Source: an unicellular cyanobacterium SU3 (GTDB lineage: Bacteria > Cyanobacteriota > Cyanobacteriia > Cyanobacteriales > Microcystaceae). Taken from it: a stretch of DNA of 64,000 nt. Numbering within the stretch: the stretch's first letter is position 1; every line of letters begins with the position of its first letter. The notes below the pieces were generated by a model. It made no database searches, had not been told where the DNA came from, and worked only from the letters and a program-made list of their open reading frames with translations. The DNA lies in assembly GCA_002172675.1 (NCBI GenBank), contig NETF01000007.1, positions 1 to 64,000 on the forward strand. Reading direction: 5' to 3'. Of this stretch, positions 47,561-58,331 are shown in pieces. The translations under genes were made by a program, and so were the position numbers.

Positions 47561-48106
47561 TTAAAAATTCTCTCCTTCAGAACGAGGCTTAACTGAACCG
47601 GGAGGGTTCAAGAATAAGTTACCGGCTGCATCGTTAGGATAGATACAATCAATGGTGGGTTGACTGTCCAAAGAACCGACAAAACCAAAGGTATTCATGC
47701 GATTTCGACAATCTCTAGCTTGTTCTGAGGTTATAAGTCGTTTTTGTTCTAGTAAATTCATATTAGAACGACGTAGAACACATCCAGGTTGCATTTGCGG
47801 TTGCGTGACAAACACACTGAAAGGATTTAAGGTCAGAAAAATCCGCATATCGGCAACAATGGCGCTGGCCCCATATTGAACGCACAGTTCGGCATTGGGC
47901 GCACTTTTATCGATAACTTCTCGTGACGCGACATTTTTCGGGTCAAAACTGGCATTAGAACTCACACCGATGCCAACTCCAATCCCTAAGACAAAAATGC
48001 CTCCAAATAGGGCAATGGTTCCATAGTTAATGTTCGATTTCGGTGAAGGAGGAGGAGACGGATTAGAACGGCGATCGGAATAACGAGGGGGTGGTCTGCG
48101 GGCCAT
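47561..48106 (-). CDS. DUF3172 membrane-anchored protein
   Basis: 181 residues of the cyanobacterial DUF3172 family. A proline- and Arg-rich cytosolic start (RRPPPRYSDRRSNPSPPPS) precedes a single membrane helix (about 28-48, ALFGGIFVLGIGVGIGV). The exposed domain (50-181) contains three Cys (LCVQYG, PGCVLR, DCRNRM, plus DCIYP). Function unknown. A perfect 25-bp palindrome lies 73 bp upstream of its start. Confidence 0.8.
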   Translation of the reverse strand: MARRPPPRYSDRRSNPSPPPSPKSNINYGTIALFGGIFVLGIGVGIGVSSNASFDPKNVASREVIDKSAPNAELCVQYGASAIVADMRIFLTLNPFSVFVTQPQMQPGCVLRRSNMNLLEQKRLITSEQARDCRNRMNTFGFVGSLDSQPTIDCIYPNDAAGNLFLNPPGSVKPRSEGENF

Positions 48107-49603
<1,497 letters not shown>

Positions 49604-49637
49604 TTTGTTGCTTAAAAATTTAAAAATTTAATTATCT

Positions 49638-49669
49638 AGGGGTTAATATTAGTTAATCCCTAATTTTTT
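49638..49669 (+). terminator. rho-independent terminator of gap1
   Basis: AGGGGTTAA (49638-49646), loop TATTAG, TTAATCCCT (49653-49661): nine pairs with one G-U, followed after two bases by six T (49664-49669). Confidence 0.7.
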
Positions 49670-49674
49670 CATAG

Positions 49675-49723
49675 CAGTTATCGGTTATTAATGATTGCTA
49701 ACTGGAAACTGCTCACTAATGAT
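49675..49723. repeat. degenerate heptad array between gap1 and kinase
   Basis: Seven 7-bp units: CAGTTAT, CGGTTAT, TAATGAT, TGCTAAC, TGGAAAC, TGCTCAC and TAATGAT. The last one provides the stop and the final His codon of the opposing kinase gene. Confidence 0.55.
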
Positions 49724-50996
49724 AATATAACCAATCTTGAATTTCTTTAGCTAACCAAGCACATTCTTCTTCTCTTAGATTTTCTCCTATAATATAACTT
49801 CTATTTTTCGTTCTAATTTTCACTTGATGATTATTAGAACTGCCATATAAGAAAACCCCAATAATGTCGTCATTTGAAGTATTAATAGACTGATAGGTTA
49901 ATCCAAAAACAGTTCGCTGAATTTTAAAAGATTGTTCTAGAAAAACAACCCTCATGTCTTTACAATATTGATAGACAAATAATAATACTAAAAGGGAAAA
50001 AGGGAAAAAAGTCAAAGTAACAGCAGCCAGAATACCTATGGTGATAAATAAGCTAGTATTTCCCATTTTATAAGTCACTTTCGGGGGTAAATATAAAGAC
50101 AGTTTATTGTCTGTTTGAGTCACCAGAAAACGACTATAATGAGGTTGTAATAGTTTATTACGGGAATTCTCTGAATAAATGATTGTCTGTTTTTTTTGTA
50201 ACCTTTCTAAAGCTTCTTTTGCGTTTGAAAAGCGTTTTTCTAGAGAAATATTAGTAACCTTTTCTAACCAATCAATAAAATAATCAGCAATATTAACTTT
50301 GTCAGAAAATTGAATTTGAGAGTCTTTATGAGGTAAATCTACTGGGGAGATTCCTGTTAATAAATGAATCAAAGTTGCCCCTAATGCGTAAATATCTGAG
50401 GCAGGAACAGCCCTACCCCAAAATTGTTCTAAGGGTGCATAACCGCTACTTCCCACTACTGTAAAGGTTACACCAGTGACTGCGCCTTGTGCTTGTACTG
50501 CACCAAAATCAATTAAATAAATATGATTATCTTCGCCTAAAATTAAGTTACTGGGTTTAATATCTCGATGAATAACTAACGGGTTTAATTCATGTAAATA
50601 AATCAAAATTTCCAAAATTTCTACAGCAATATTATAGGTTTCTTGTTCAGTAAAAATTTTGCCTCTGTCTACTAATTCTTGTAAGGATGAGCCGGGGATA
50701 TAATCTTGCACTAAACCAAACCAAGCTATTCCACCCCCTAAGTCTTTATCTAAGTCAAAATAGTCTCTATATTTAGGAATTCTATCATGGATAAGAGACT
50801 GTAAAACTTCTGCCTCTCTTTCAAATAATTTTAGCTCTTCCCATTGCATTTGAGGACTAAAAGCTAAGAGTTTTATAGTAACATTTTCTTGGGTAAGTTG
50901 CTCAACGGCTAACCAAGTTTGATGGCCAGTGGCTGTATTTCCTAATCTTTGTTTTAGTTGGTATTTATCAACAAGAGTTTCGCCAGTCTTAAACAT
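49716..50996 (-). CDS. membrane-associated Ser/Thr protein kinase
   Basis: 426 residues. The kinase domain (1-265) has the Gly-loop LGNTATGHQTW, Lys42 (VTIK), HRDIKPSN (Asp145) and DFGAVQ (Asp163), so it should be active. It is followed by a hydrophobic segment (about 318-348, LFITIGILAAVTLTFFPFSL) and a C-terminal beta-rich domain (QSFKIQRTVFGLTYQSINTS) similar to bacterial PH-like domains. Tandem paralogue of the next kinase, 12 bp away; probably one operon. Signal and targets unknown. Confidence 0.85.
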   Translation of the reverse strand: MFKTGETLVDKYQLKQRLGNTATGHQTWLAVEQLTQENVTIKLLAFSPQMQWEELKLFEREAEVLQSLIHDRIPKYRDYFDLDKDLGGGIAWFGLVQDYIPGSSLQELVDRGKIFTEQETYNIAVEILEILIYLHELNPLVIHRDIKPSNLILGEDNHIYLIDFGAVQAQGAVTGVTFTVVGSSGYAPLEQFWGRAVPASDIYALGATLIHLLTGISPVDLPHKDSQIQFSDKVNIADYFIDWLEKVTNISLEKRFSNAKEALERLQKKQTIIYSENSRNKLLQPHYSRFLVTQTDNKLSLYLPPKVTYKMGNTSLFITIGILAAVTLTFFPFSLLVLLFVYQYCKDMRVVFLEQSFKIQRTVFGLTYQSINTSNDDIIGVFLYGSSNNHQVKIRTKNRSYIIGENLREEECAWLAKEIQDWLYYH

Positions 50997-51008
50997 AATT
51001 ATACTAAT

Positions 51009-52511
51009 TTAATTTAACCAATCTTCAATTTCTTGTGTTAACCAAAGTGCTTCTTCTTCTGTTAATTTACTAGCTAAATTATAAATCATTTTTCTTGTAT
51101 TAATAGTTACATTATACCGATGGCGTAATTCATGAATAAAAATCCCTAAAATATTGTTTTTTGATTCTTGTTCTTGATAATACTCGAATCCTAATATTTT
51201 TTCTTGTATTTTTAATGTTTCTTTATCAAAGACTAAATAGGTTTTTGAACTCATACGACTAATAATATAAAGAAAGAGTAATATTAAAACACCAGTGAAG
51301 CTCATCCCTCCCATTATTTCTAAAGATGCCATAATCAATGAAGGATTTTTGACAATTATTCCAGTAAGGATTAAAGAAAAAGGGACTAAAAAAAGTCCAG
51401 AAACAGTCATCAAAGGAATTATTTTGTTAAAATCTAACTGATTATTAATTAAATTTGTTTCGATTTTGAACAATTGGCTAATTAACTTTAATTGAGATGA
51501 TGGGATAATAATTTGTAGTGATTTTTCTGTTTTATTGAATTTTACTTTGGTTTTTAATTCATATTTTTTACGGGATTTAATTAAACTATTTTTTAGCTTC
51601 GTTTTATGTGCTATTTTTCCTGTTTGTAAATCTTGTAATGCTTCCCTTGCCGTTGGATAACGTTGGGATAATTTAATTTCAGTTAACGTTGTTAGCCAAG
51701 CCTTAAAATTATGGTTAATTTTCCCTTCATCTTCAAACTCAATTTGATAATCTTGGTTATGTAAATTGGTTGGAGAAATGCCCGTTAAAAGATGAATTAA
51801 TGTTGCTCCTAATGCGTATAAATCAGAGGAAAAAACCGCTTGACCCCAAAATTGTTCTAGGGGAGTATAACCACTGGTTCCCACTACCGTAAAACTAATA
51901 TTGGTGACTGAATTTTGATCTTGAACTGCACCAAAATCAATCAAATAAATATTATTATCTTCTCCTAAAATTAAATTACTGGGCTTGATATCTCGATGTA
52001 ATACAGGGGGATTTAATTCATGTAAATAGATTAAAATTTTGAGAATTTTTATAGCAATTTCACGAATTTTAGCTTCAGAAAATCTTTGTCCTTCTTCTAA
52101 TAAATCCTGTAATGATTTCCCTGGAATATAATCTTCGACTAACCCAAACCAAGGAACCCCATTGCCTACCTCTTTAGACACTTCAAAATAGTTCCGATAA
52201 CGAGGAATAAAAGGATGCTCTAATCCTTGTAAAATTCTTGCTTCTCTTTCAAAGAGTTTAAATTGTTCCCAAGACAATTGAGGATTAAATGCCAATAATT
52301 TAACCGTTACTTTTTCATAAATTTTAGAGCGAAAAACCTGATTTAAGTTATAAAACCATTTTAACCAAGGAAGTTGCTTTTTTTGCTCAGCATAGAAATC
52401 AATGGGAGAAAATAAATCATCGGCTAACCAAGTTTGATGACCAACGGCTGTTTTTCCTAAAGGTTCTAGGAGTCGATAACGTTGATAGAGAATATCCCCA
52501 ACCTTAAACAT
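51009..52511 (-). CDS. membrane-associated Ser/Thr protein kinase (paralogue)
   Basis: 500 residues, same design as the downstream paralogue. The kinase domain spans 1-300 with LGKTAVGHQTW, VTVK (Lys71), HRDIKPSN (Asp174) and DFGAVQ (Asp192). About 29 residues (DLFSPIDFYAEQKK to RSKIYE) are inserted between the Gly-loop and the catalytic Lys, and they are absent from the shorter paralogue. Two or three membrane segments (about 370-435) precede a C-terminal beta-rich PH-like domain. First gene of the pair. Confidence 0.85.
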   Translation of the reverse strand: MFKVGDILYQRYRLLEPLGKTAVGHQTWLADDLFSPIDFYAEQKKQLPWLKWFYNLNQVFRSKIYEKVTVKLLAFNPQLSWEQFKLFEREARILQGLEHPFIPRYRNYFEVSKEVGNGVPWFGLVEDYIPGKSLQDLLEEGQRFSEAKIREIAIKILKILIYLHELNPPVLHRDIKPSNLILGEDNNIYLIDFGAVQDQNSVTNISFTVVGTSGYTPLEQFWGQAVFSSDLYALGATLIHLLTGISPTNLHNQDYQIEFEDEGKINHNFKAWLTTLTEIKLSQRYPTAREALQDLQTGKIAHKTKLKNSLIKSRKKYELKTKVKFNKTEKSLQIIIPSSQLKLISQLFKIETNLINNQLDFNKIIPLMTVSGLFLVPFSLILTGIIVKNPSLIMASLEIMGGMSFTGVLILLFLYIISRMSSKTYLVFDKETLKIQEKILGFEYYQEQESKNNILGIFIHELRHRYNVTINTRKMIYNLASKLTEEEALWLTQEIEDWLN

Positions 52512-52659
52512 AATATTGACAATTATTTGAGAATTTATTATCTATTTATATATTAATTGATCCCAAGAAAAGAAAATTAATTGATGAAAATTCATATTTC
52601 TTGTGACCATCACCTCTCATAATAGAAAAAGAGAACCAGTTACAAGAGATATTTTAAGA

Positions 52660-53652
52660 ATGAGTAGTCATCAGACCATGAAAGTCGGTATATTAGGTTT
52701 CGGGGGACTCGGACAAGCAGCCACCAAAGTTCTCGCCCCAAAACAAGAAATGACTTGGGTTGCAGCAGCCGATCTCAAAGGTTATGCTTATTGTGAACAA
52801 GGATTAGTCCCTCAAACGGCGATCGCTACTTATGGCCAACAGGGATCAATCGGATATTTAGACCCCTACGGAACCCTTAGCAACCATAGTATCAAAGACC
52901 TACTAGAAACGGCCAAGGTGGATGGTTATTTTTTAGCCCTTCCTAACCTTCCTAACACCTTTATGGCAGATGTCGCTAAGCAGTTTATCGCTTCTGGGTG
53001 GAAAGGGGTGTTAGTGGATGCCCTCAAGCGAACCAGTGCCGTTGAACAATTGCTACAATTACAGGGAGAGTTACAAGCCGCCGGCATCACCTATATGACC
53101 GGTTGTGGTGCAACCCCTGGCTTATTAACAGCTGCTGCTGCGGTTGCTGCTCAAAGTTATCATGAGATTCACAGCGTTAAAATTACTTTCGGTGTGGGTA
53201 TTGCCAACTGGGAAGCGTACCGCGCTACCATTAGAGAAGATATCGCTCATTTACCAGGGTTTACTGTGGATAAAGCCAAAGGGATGAGTGATGCTGAAGT
53301 TGAAGATTTCCTCGATAAAACTGACGGCATTCTGACTTTAGAAAATATGGAACACGCCGACGATATTATGTTAGAGTTGGCCGGTATTTGTTCCCGCGAT
53401 CGCGTTACCGTTGGGGGTGTGGTGGATACTCGCAACCCGAAGAAACCCTTAAGTACAAATGTTCAAATCACAGGTCGTACCTTTGAAGGGAAAATATCGA
53501 CCCATACCTTTACATTAGGGGATGAAACCAGTATGGCGGCCAATGTTTGTGGACCAGCATTTGGTTATCTTAAAGCAGGGTTATCTTTGCATCGTCGTGG
53601 TATTCATGGTTTATTTACTGCAGCAGAAGTAATGCCTTTATTTGTTAGATAA
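52660..53652 (+). CDS. saccharopine-dehydrogenase-like oxidoreductase
   Basis: 330 residues from the ATG at 52660, chosen over a GTG at 52603 for lack of family sequence in the extension. The Rossmann motif [13 protein letters not shown] is near the start. [24 protein letters not shown] and [13 protein letters not shown] follow, as in the conserved cyanobacterial family related to Synechocystis Slr0049. The substrate is unknown; despite the name a lysine role is not shown. Ends at a strong terminator. Confidence 0.82.
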   Translation: MSSHQTMKVGILGFGGLGQAATKVLAPKQEMTWVAAADLKGYAYCEQGLVPQTAIATYGQQGSIGYLDPYGTLSNHSIKDLLETAKVDGYFLALPNLPNTFMADVAKQFIASGWKGVLVDALKRTSAVEQLLQLQGELQAAGITYMTGCGATPGLLTAAAAVAAQSYHEIHSVKITFGVGIANWEAYRATIREDIAHLPGFTVDKAKGMSDAEVEDFLDKTDGILTLENMEHADDIMLELAGICSRDRVTVGGVVDTRNPKKPLSTNVQITGRTFEGKISTHTFTLGDETSMAANVCGPAFGYLKAGLSLHRRGIHGLFTAAEVMPLFVR

Positions 53653-53665
53653 AGAGTTGCAAAAG

Positions 53666-53704
53666 GGATAGGTTATGTCGTAACCTATCCTAAGTTGATT
53701 TTTT
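53666..53704 (+). terminator. rho-independent terminator after the dehydrogenase-like gene
   Basis: GGATAGGTTA (53666-53675), loop TGTCG, TAACCTATCC (53681-53690), then six T at 53699-53704. Ten perfect base pairs. Confidence 0.8.
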
Positions 53705-53727
53705 ATGGTGGATATTAAGCTTTCTTT

Positions 53728-53832
53728 TTATTTTTTTTTTGAAGCCAATTTCTTCTTAAAGAAACCACCAAATCCTAAAGCGGTTCCTGCCCCTAAAATA
53801 GTAAGAGGTTCGGGGACTGCACTCACTTCGAC
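53728..53832 (-). pseudogene. 3' remnant of a PEP-CTERM protein gene
   Basis: The minus strand encodes VSAVPEPLTILGAGTALGFG, then a hydrophobic run, FFKKKLASKKK and a stop at 53728. This is a complete PEP-CTERM sorting tail (VPEP box, transmembrane helix, basic end). Upstream the frame runs into the IS630-like remnant, so the rest of the gene is lost. Decay may have followed insertion of that element. Confidence 0.7.
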
Positions 53833-53840
53833 ATATTTAA

Positions 53841-54324
53841 CCAGATAGAAGAGTTTATGTAGATGAAGCGGGATTTGATCATAGAAATGACTATCCCTAT
53901 GGTTATAGTGCGAGAGGAGAAAGATGCTACGCTCTAAAATGTGGAAAGAAAGAAAAGAGAAAGGGCAAGTTGGATTGGGGCTTTAAAAGATGGAAAAATC
54001 TTTGCTCCTTTAACCTTTGAAGGGGGTTGTAATCGAGATTTATTTGAAGCTTGGTTATCTCAAAGTTTGATTCCTCAATTGGAACCAGGAGATATTATTA
54101 TTGTTGATAATGCTACTTTTCATAAAGGAGAAAGTATCAGAGAAATTGTTGAAGATGCTGACTGTGAAATCTGATATTTACCTGCTTATTCCCCTGATTT
54201 AAACAAAATTGAGAATTGGTGGTCTGTGTTAAAAACTTGGATGAAACAAATGTTACCAGAGTTTGAAACAGTCCGAGAATGTGTAGATGCTGCTTTCAAA
54301 AATTGTCCTAACGTTTTTCCGTAG
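53841..54324 (+). pseudogene. IS630-family transposase remnant
   Basis: Begins mid-gene with RRVYVDEAGFDHRNDYPYG (first Asp of the DDE triad in VDEAG). A one-base frameshift near 53930-53950 moves to the next frame (RASWIGALKDGKIFAPLTFE). The second Asp is in IIIVDNATFHKGESI. The frame is then broken by TGA at 54172-54174 where family members have Trp, and resumes with YLPAYSPDLNKIENWWSVLK (final Glu). Stop at 54322-54324. The N-terminal DNA-binding part is absent. Clearly inactive. Confidence 0.8.
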
Positions 54325-54628
54325 TGCTATAGAATTCTTGCAATATAAAGCGATTAAAACAAAAATAGACAAAATTTCACAAAAAACGCTTGATCTATTA
54401 ATCTCTGCAACATTAATATGATTTTTACTAATTAATATATGTTTAAAAATTTGATTTTCTTATATTTATTCAATTCCCTCATTTATCCCATTTTGTTAAG
54501 AATTGCTGACAAAACAAGCAACGAGTTTGCGCTGTTTGAGGGGGTATGATATATTAAAAATGCAGAATGGACGGAATAGCGTATTTAAAAATAAGGTTTT
54601 AATAAATTTGTTCTACTTAAGAAGTTGG
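54325..54628. other. gene-free AT-rich gap
   Basis: About 300 bp between the transposase remnant and the palindromic element, with no reading frame or RNA gene recognised. Near 54530 there is a G-rich run (GAGGGGGTATGATATATT) that could act as a promoter -10 region, but nothing obvious lies downstream of it. Confidence 0.3.
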
Positions 54629-54685
54629 TAGTCAAGATAAAGCGCAACACTCCCGCGGATCTCTTCGAGATCGCTTTCTTGACTA
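54629..54685. mobile_element. TA-flanked compound palindrome, MITE-like
   Basis: TAGTCAAGA (54629-54637) pairs with TCTTGACTA (54677-54685), extended by AAAGCG/CGCTTT across a one-base bulge. Inside is a second perfect hairpin GATCTC-TTC-GAGATC (54658-54672). Both outer ends are TA, the target duplicated by IS630/Tc1 elements, and an IS630 remnant lies 300 bp away. It could also serve as a terminator for ebfC, 13 bp off. Confidence 0.4.
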
Positions 54686-54697
54686 CACATACCTATA

Positions 54698-55051
54698 TTA
54701 CATTCCAGGAAGATTTAAACCACTGGTAAGAGTTTCCATTTTTTCCCTCATGGTTTCAGTGGACTTAGCATAAGCATCCTTCATGGCTGCTGTAACTAAC
54801 GCAGATAAAGTCTCTGGACTATTGCCCATAGCGTCTGGGGAGATAGTGACCTGACGAGGTTCTTGGTTACCACTCATTACCACGGTAACTGCTTTAGCCT
54901 CATCGCTATAACCTTCAATATTCATCTCCTCTAATTCTTGTTGGAGTTGTTGGGCTCCTGCTTGAACTTGTTGAGCTTTTTGGAATGCCTCTTGAAGTTC
55001 TTTGATTTTACCTAATCCGAAGCCAAATCCTTTTCCTTTGTCTTGTGTCAT
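54698..55051 (-). CDS. YbaB/EbfC family nucleoid-associated protein
   Basis: 117-residue DNA-binding nucleoid protein of the EbfC/YbaB family, which forms tweezer-shaped dimers. The N-terminal helix GLGKIKELQEAFQKAQQVQA is followed by a beta region (AVTVVMSGNQEPRQVTISPD) and a final long helix (VTAAMKDAYAKSTETMREKM). In this family ebfC is often linked to recombination genes; here it stands alone. Role in chromosome organisation or gene regulation is family-level knowledge. Confidence 0.88.
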   Translation of the reverse strand: MTQDKGKGFGFGLGKIKELQEAFQKAQQVQAGAQQLQQELEEMNIEGYSDEAKAVTVVMSGNQEPRQVTISPDAMGNSPETLSALVTAAMKDAYAKSTETMREKMETLTSGLNLPGM

Positions 55052-55458
55052 ATTCGTTAAAAATATTGTATGTTGCTAATTAGTTATTTTCAGCCTTAGA
55101 AAAGACTTTTAGGGTTGATGACTATCTTACACTTGATGAGAGATGACTGAATTTTTAGGAGTCAGAAGTTAGGAATCAGGAGGACAAAACTGAAGCTATT
55201 TCAAAGTAATTACGGTTTCTTGTGATTTTTACTTTAAAATAATCGAAATCCATTTTTTCTCTGTTACCTACTTCTTGTTACCTTTAATAATTCGGTATTC
55301 TTATTGTGATGCAAGATATCAGGGTGATGATGATCATCCCTTTGTTACCCTATCATTTTTTGGCTAATCTTGACTCAATTTCTGGGGCCAATCAAAAAAT
55401 TGACGAGCGACTTCGGCGAGGTGTCCTCGCCAAAGAAACGCGCGGTAACCCTGTATAA
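55052..55458. other. gap between hemC and ebfC
   Basis: 407 bp, no gene. It holds three degenerate heptads at 55159-55179 (GAGTCAG, AAGTTAG, GAATCAG) and a perfect stem GGCGAGG-TGT-CCTCGCC at 55415-55431, which on the minus strand lies 28 bp after the hemC stop and is followed 14 bp later by a six-T run, a plausible terminator. The ebfC promoter should be near 55060-55150. Confidence 0.45.
55415..55431 (-). terminator. probable hemC terminator
   Basis: GGCGAGG and CCTCGCC form a perfect 7-bp GC-rich stem with a three-base loop downstream of hemC. A T-run (complement of 55395-55400) follows after a gap of about 14 bases, longer than usual. Confidence 0.4.
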
Positions 55459-56412
55459 TTATCGCTGAATTTCAGCGAATATCTCTGCTAAGATTTCTGT
55501 TGCCCCTGCGTCACGCAAACGTAGAGCTAATTCTTTCCCTAAGTTTTCTGCTTGTGCTGGTTCTCCTTCTATCGTATCTTTAATCAAAGTTTTGCCATCA
55601 AGACTGGCTACCATACCAGTTAAGGTTAAAGCATTGTTTTCTATTTTAGTGTTAACGCCGATGGGAACTTGACAACCTCCTTCTAATTCCCGTAAGAACG
55701 CCCGTTCTGCATAACAGCGATCGCGGGTTTCGGTATGTTCTAATGCTTTGAGAAGGTCTAAAATTTCAGGATCACCGGTACGACATTCAATGCCTAATGC
55801 TCCTTGTCCCACAGCGTGGAGGGAGATATCATCGGGAATGACTTGATGAATGCGATCGCTCATATCTAACCGTTGTAGCCCTGCTACAGCGAGGATAATG
55901 GCATCATATTCCCCTGCATCTAGTTTAGATAAACGGGTGTTAACGTTGCCACGAACATCTTTAAAGGTTAAATGAGGATAATGATGACGGAGTTGGGCTA
56001 AACGACGTAAAGAGGACGTGCCAATGACTGAACCTTCTGGTAAGGTATCGAGTTGTTTATCTTTATGTTTTTCGTTTACCACCAGTGCATCAGCCGGGTT
56101 GACTCTTTCCGTGACGCAGCCCAACATTAAACCTTCGGGTAAGTTGGTGGGTAAATCTTTAAGGGAGTGTACTGCAAAATCCACTTGATTTTGCAACATA
56201 GCCGTTTCTAACTCTTTAGTAAATAAACCCTTATCCCCAATTTTAGCCAAGGCAACATCTAAAATTTTGTCCCCTTGGGTACTCATGGTTTCTACGTCAA
56301 ATTGACGATCAGGGTAATGTTTTTGTAGTTGTTCTTGTATCCAGTAAGTTTGCACTAGAGCTAACTGACTTTTTCGAGAACCGATACGAATAGCACGACT
56401 AGAAACAACCAT
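55459..56412 (-). CDS. hemC: hydroxymethylbilane synthase (porphobilinogen deaminase)
   Basis: Joins four porphobilinogen units into hydroxymethylbilane in tetrapyrrole synthesis for chlorophyll, haem and phycobilins. 317 residues from the ATG at 56412; the frame opens 42 bp earlier at 56454, but that extension is hydrophobic and not part of the family. [15 protein letters not shown] is the N-terminal signature, [14 protein letters not shown] binds substrate, and the dipyrromethane-carrying Cys is in [10 protein letters not shown]. Monocistronic, divergent from Tab2. Confidence 0.95.
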   Translation of the reverse strand: MVVSSRAIRIGSRKSQLALVQTYWIQEQLQKHYPDRQFDVETMSTQGDKILDVALAKIGDKGLFTKELETAMLQNQVDFAVHSLKDLPTNLPEGLMLGCVTERVNPADALVVNEKHKDKQLDTLPEGSVIGTSSLRRLAQLRHHYPHLTFKDVRGNVNTRLSKLDAGEYDAIILAVAGLQRLDMSDRIHQVIPDDISLHAVGQGALGIECRTGDPEILDLLKALEHTETRDRCYAERAFLRELEGGCQVPIGVNTKIENNALTLTGMVASLDGKTLIKDTIEGEPAQAENLGKELALRLRDAGATEILAEIFAEIQR

Positions 56413-56533
56413 AGAAGGTAAGCTAATAATTAATGTAACGATGAGGAGACTCATTCTAGCGTATCGTAGTGTTTGAACCTAGTTAAGGGATTTGGAGACT
56501 TAAGAAGAAAATAGTTACATCTCTTTACAAATT

Positions 56534-56561
56534 GGGGAACAGGGAACGGGGAACAAGGAAC
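56534..56561. repeat. four tandem heptads GGGGAAC type
   Basis: GGGGAAC, AGGGAAC, GGGGAAC and AAGGAAC in perfect 7-bp register, in the divergent region between hemC and tab2, 57 bp before the tab2 ATG. A different heptad from the CAGTTAT type. Confidence 0.7.
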
Positions 56562-56617
56562 ACAAGGTTGATGTTATTATTAATATTGAATAAATTAAAT
56601 TGACTGTATCCAAATCT

Positions 56618-57427
56618 ATGATTATTTGGCAAGCAGATTTCTATAAGCATTTATCACAAGAAAATGAACAGAATACTACCTGGAATCTGATAATTTGTAA
56701 TCAAAAAAGCAAAATTATTCATCAGGCGAGTTGTCAGCAGTCTGAAGCTAACTCTAATTGGTTAATTAAGGAGTTAGACTATTTAGTTAAGGAATATTCT
56801 CCTGATATTATTAAAGTGTTTCGTCCTCAGTGTCTTAGTTTATTTCAATTAGTGGGGGAAACATTAGGGGTTAAAATTGAAGGAACCAGAAGAACCCCTA
56901 TACTGAAACAAATTATAAAAGAAAAGTATCCTAATTCTATTAAATTAGAACAACCACCTCCTCAAGCTATCCCCGAAAGTTTATGGGGTGATAAGTGGCG
57001 TTTTGCTGCATTTAAAGCAGGAGATTTTTTTGATTATTTTAGCGATCGCCCGATTCCTATTAAAGATTTACCGAAACCATTAAACCCTATTAATTTAGGT
57101 GTTGCTTCTAATATAAATATTCCTGGTGTGGTTATTTATGGCGGTAGACAATCGATGTTTTTAGCCCGTTGGTTGGCTAATAATCAACCTGTTGCTTTAA
57201 ATTATATTCCCACAGAGATTAATCAGTCTGGGGGATTGATTTTAGAATCAGGATTAGTTGATCGTTGGGTTTTATTGACGTTTGAAGATTCGGAAATGGC
57301 TCAAGCTGCTCAACAATACGAACAACAAAAAGAAGAAAGTCAAGGACTTCATTTTTTACTAATACAACCTGACGATTCTGGAATGACTCAGACCGGGATC
57401 TGGCTATTGAAACAAGAAGAAATTTAA
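56618..57427 (+). CDS. Tab2/Atab2 family RNA-binding protein
   Basis: 269 residues of the DUF1092/Tab2 family; chloroplast homologues activate translation of photosystem I mRNAs (psaB), and a similar photosystem-biogenesis role is likely in cyanobacteria. The start IIWQADFYKHLSQ, the central FRPQCLSLFQLVGETLGVKIE and the C-terminal LARWLANNQPVALNYIPTE are recognisable. The ATG at 56618 is preferred over TTG at 56600. Its stop is 10 bp before the Ap4A phosphorylase gene, so they may be co-transcribed. Confidence 0.85.
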   Translation: MIIWQADFYKHLSQENEQNTTWNLIICNQKSKIIHQASCQQSEANSNWLIKELDYLVKEYSPDIIKVFRPQCLSLFQLVGETLGVKIEGTRRTPILKQIIKEKYPNSIKLEQPPPQAIPESLWGDKWRFAAFKAGDFFDYFSDRPIPIKDLPKPLNPINLGVASNINIPGVVIYGGRQSMFLARWLANNQPVALNYIPTEINQSGGLILESGLVDRWVLLTFEDSEMAQAAQQYEQQKEESQGLHFLLIQPDDSGMTQTGIWLLKQEEI

Positions 57428-57437
57428 GGTTTTTATC

Positions 57438-58331
57438 ATGAATGAAGTAAATATTCTTTTAGAAGCTAATACTTTATGGCAAAAAGTAAAACAGCAAACA
57501 GCCTACGCTCAGAATTGTGGTGCTTTAAAATCTATACCAACAGAATACGAATTGATAACAGAGCAAGAAATTGACTTTTTAGTTAGAATTGTCAATAATA
57601 TAGAGCGCAAAGAGAATGCTAAAAAAGAACAGAAAAAATTAGGTAAAGATTTTAATCCTTTTTTACCCTACGAGAAAGATTTATTTGTGATGGATATTTC
57701 AGAGACTCATGTTTGTTTATTGAATAAATTTAATGTAGTTGATCATCATTTATTAATTATTACTCGCGAGTTTGAACAACAGGAAACCTTACTAACTTTG
57801 AATGATTTTGCTGCACTGTGGGCTTGTTTATTAGAAATTGATGGTTTAGGATTTTATAATAATGGGAAAATAGCCGGTGCAAGTCAACGTCATAAACATC
57901 TACAATTAGTGCCATTTCCTTTCATCCCAAAACTGCCTAAAACTCCCATTGATAAAGTAATAGAAACAGTAAACTATCAAGATAATATTGGTCAACTTTC
58001 TTGTTTCAATTTTGAGCATGGTATTAGTAAAATAGACTTTCAGGATAATAATAGTTTAAAATTAGCTCAACAAAGCTTAGAAAAATATAATTATTTATTA
58101 AAACGTCTGAATATTACCATCAATTCAGAGGGAAAACCTGAACCTTATAATCTTTTAGTTACCAGAGAATGGATGATGATTATTCCGCGATCGCAACCTA
58201 AATATGAATCAATTTCTGTTAATTCATTGGGGTTTGCTGGTGCATTATTAGTAAAAAATGAAGAACAAATGAAGCTACTAAAAGAAGTAAAACCCTTAAC
58301 AATTTTAGAAAACGTTGCTAAATATAGTTAA
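57438..58331 (+). CDS. ATP adenylyltransferase / Ap4A phosphorylase-like
   Basis: 297 residues, GalT/HIT-like fold of the Apa2 family that splits diadenosine tetraphosphate using phosphate. The catalytic HxHxQ triad is intact in ASQRHKHLQLVPFPF (about 151-165), and an upstream Asn-Asp region (HLLIITREFEQQ) fits the nucleotide site. C-terminal segments (NLLVTREWMMIIPRS) are also conserved. Ten bp after tab2 on the same strand. Confidence 0.85.
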   Translation: MNEVNILLEANTLWQKVKQQTAYAQNCGALKSIPTEYELITEQEIDFLVRIVNNIERKENAKKEQKKLGKDFNPFLPYEKDLFVMDISETHVCLLNKFNVVDHHLLIITREFEQQETLLTLNDFAALWACLLEIDGLGFYNNGKIAGASQRHKHLQLVPFPFIPKLPKTPIDKVIETVNYQDNIGQLSCFNFEHGISKIDFQDNNSLKLAQQSLEKYNYLLKRLNITINSEGKPEPYNLLVTREWMMIIPRSQPKYESISVNSLGFAGALLVKNEEQMKLLKEVKPLTILENVAKYS

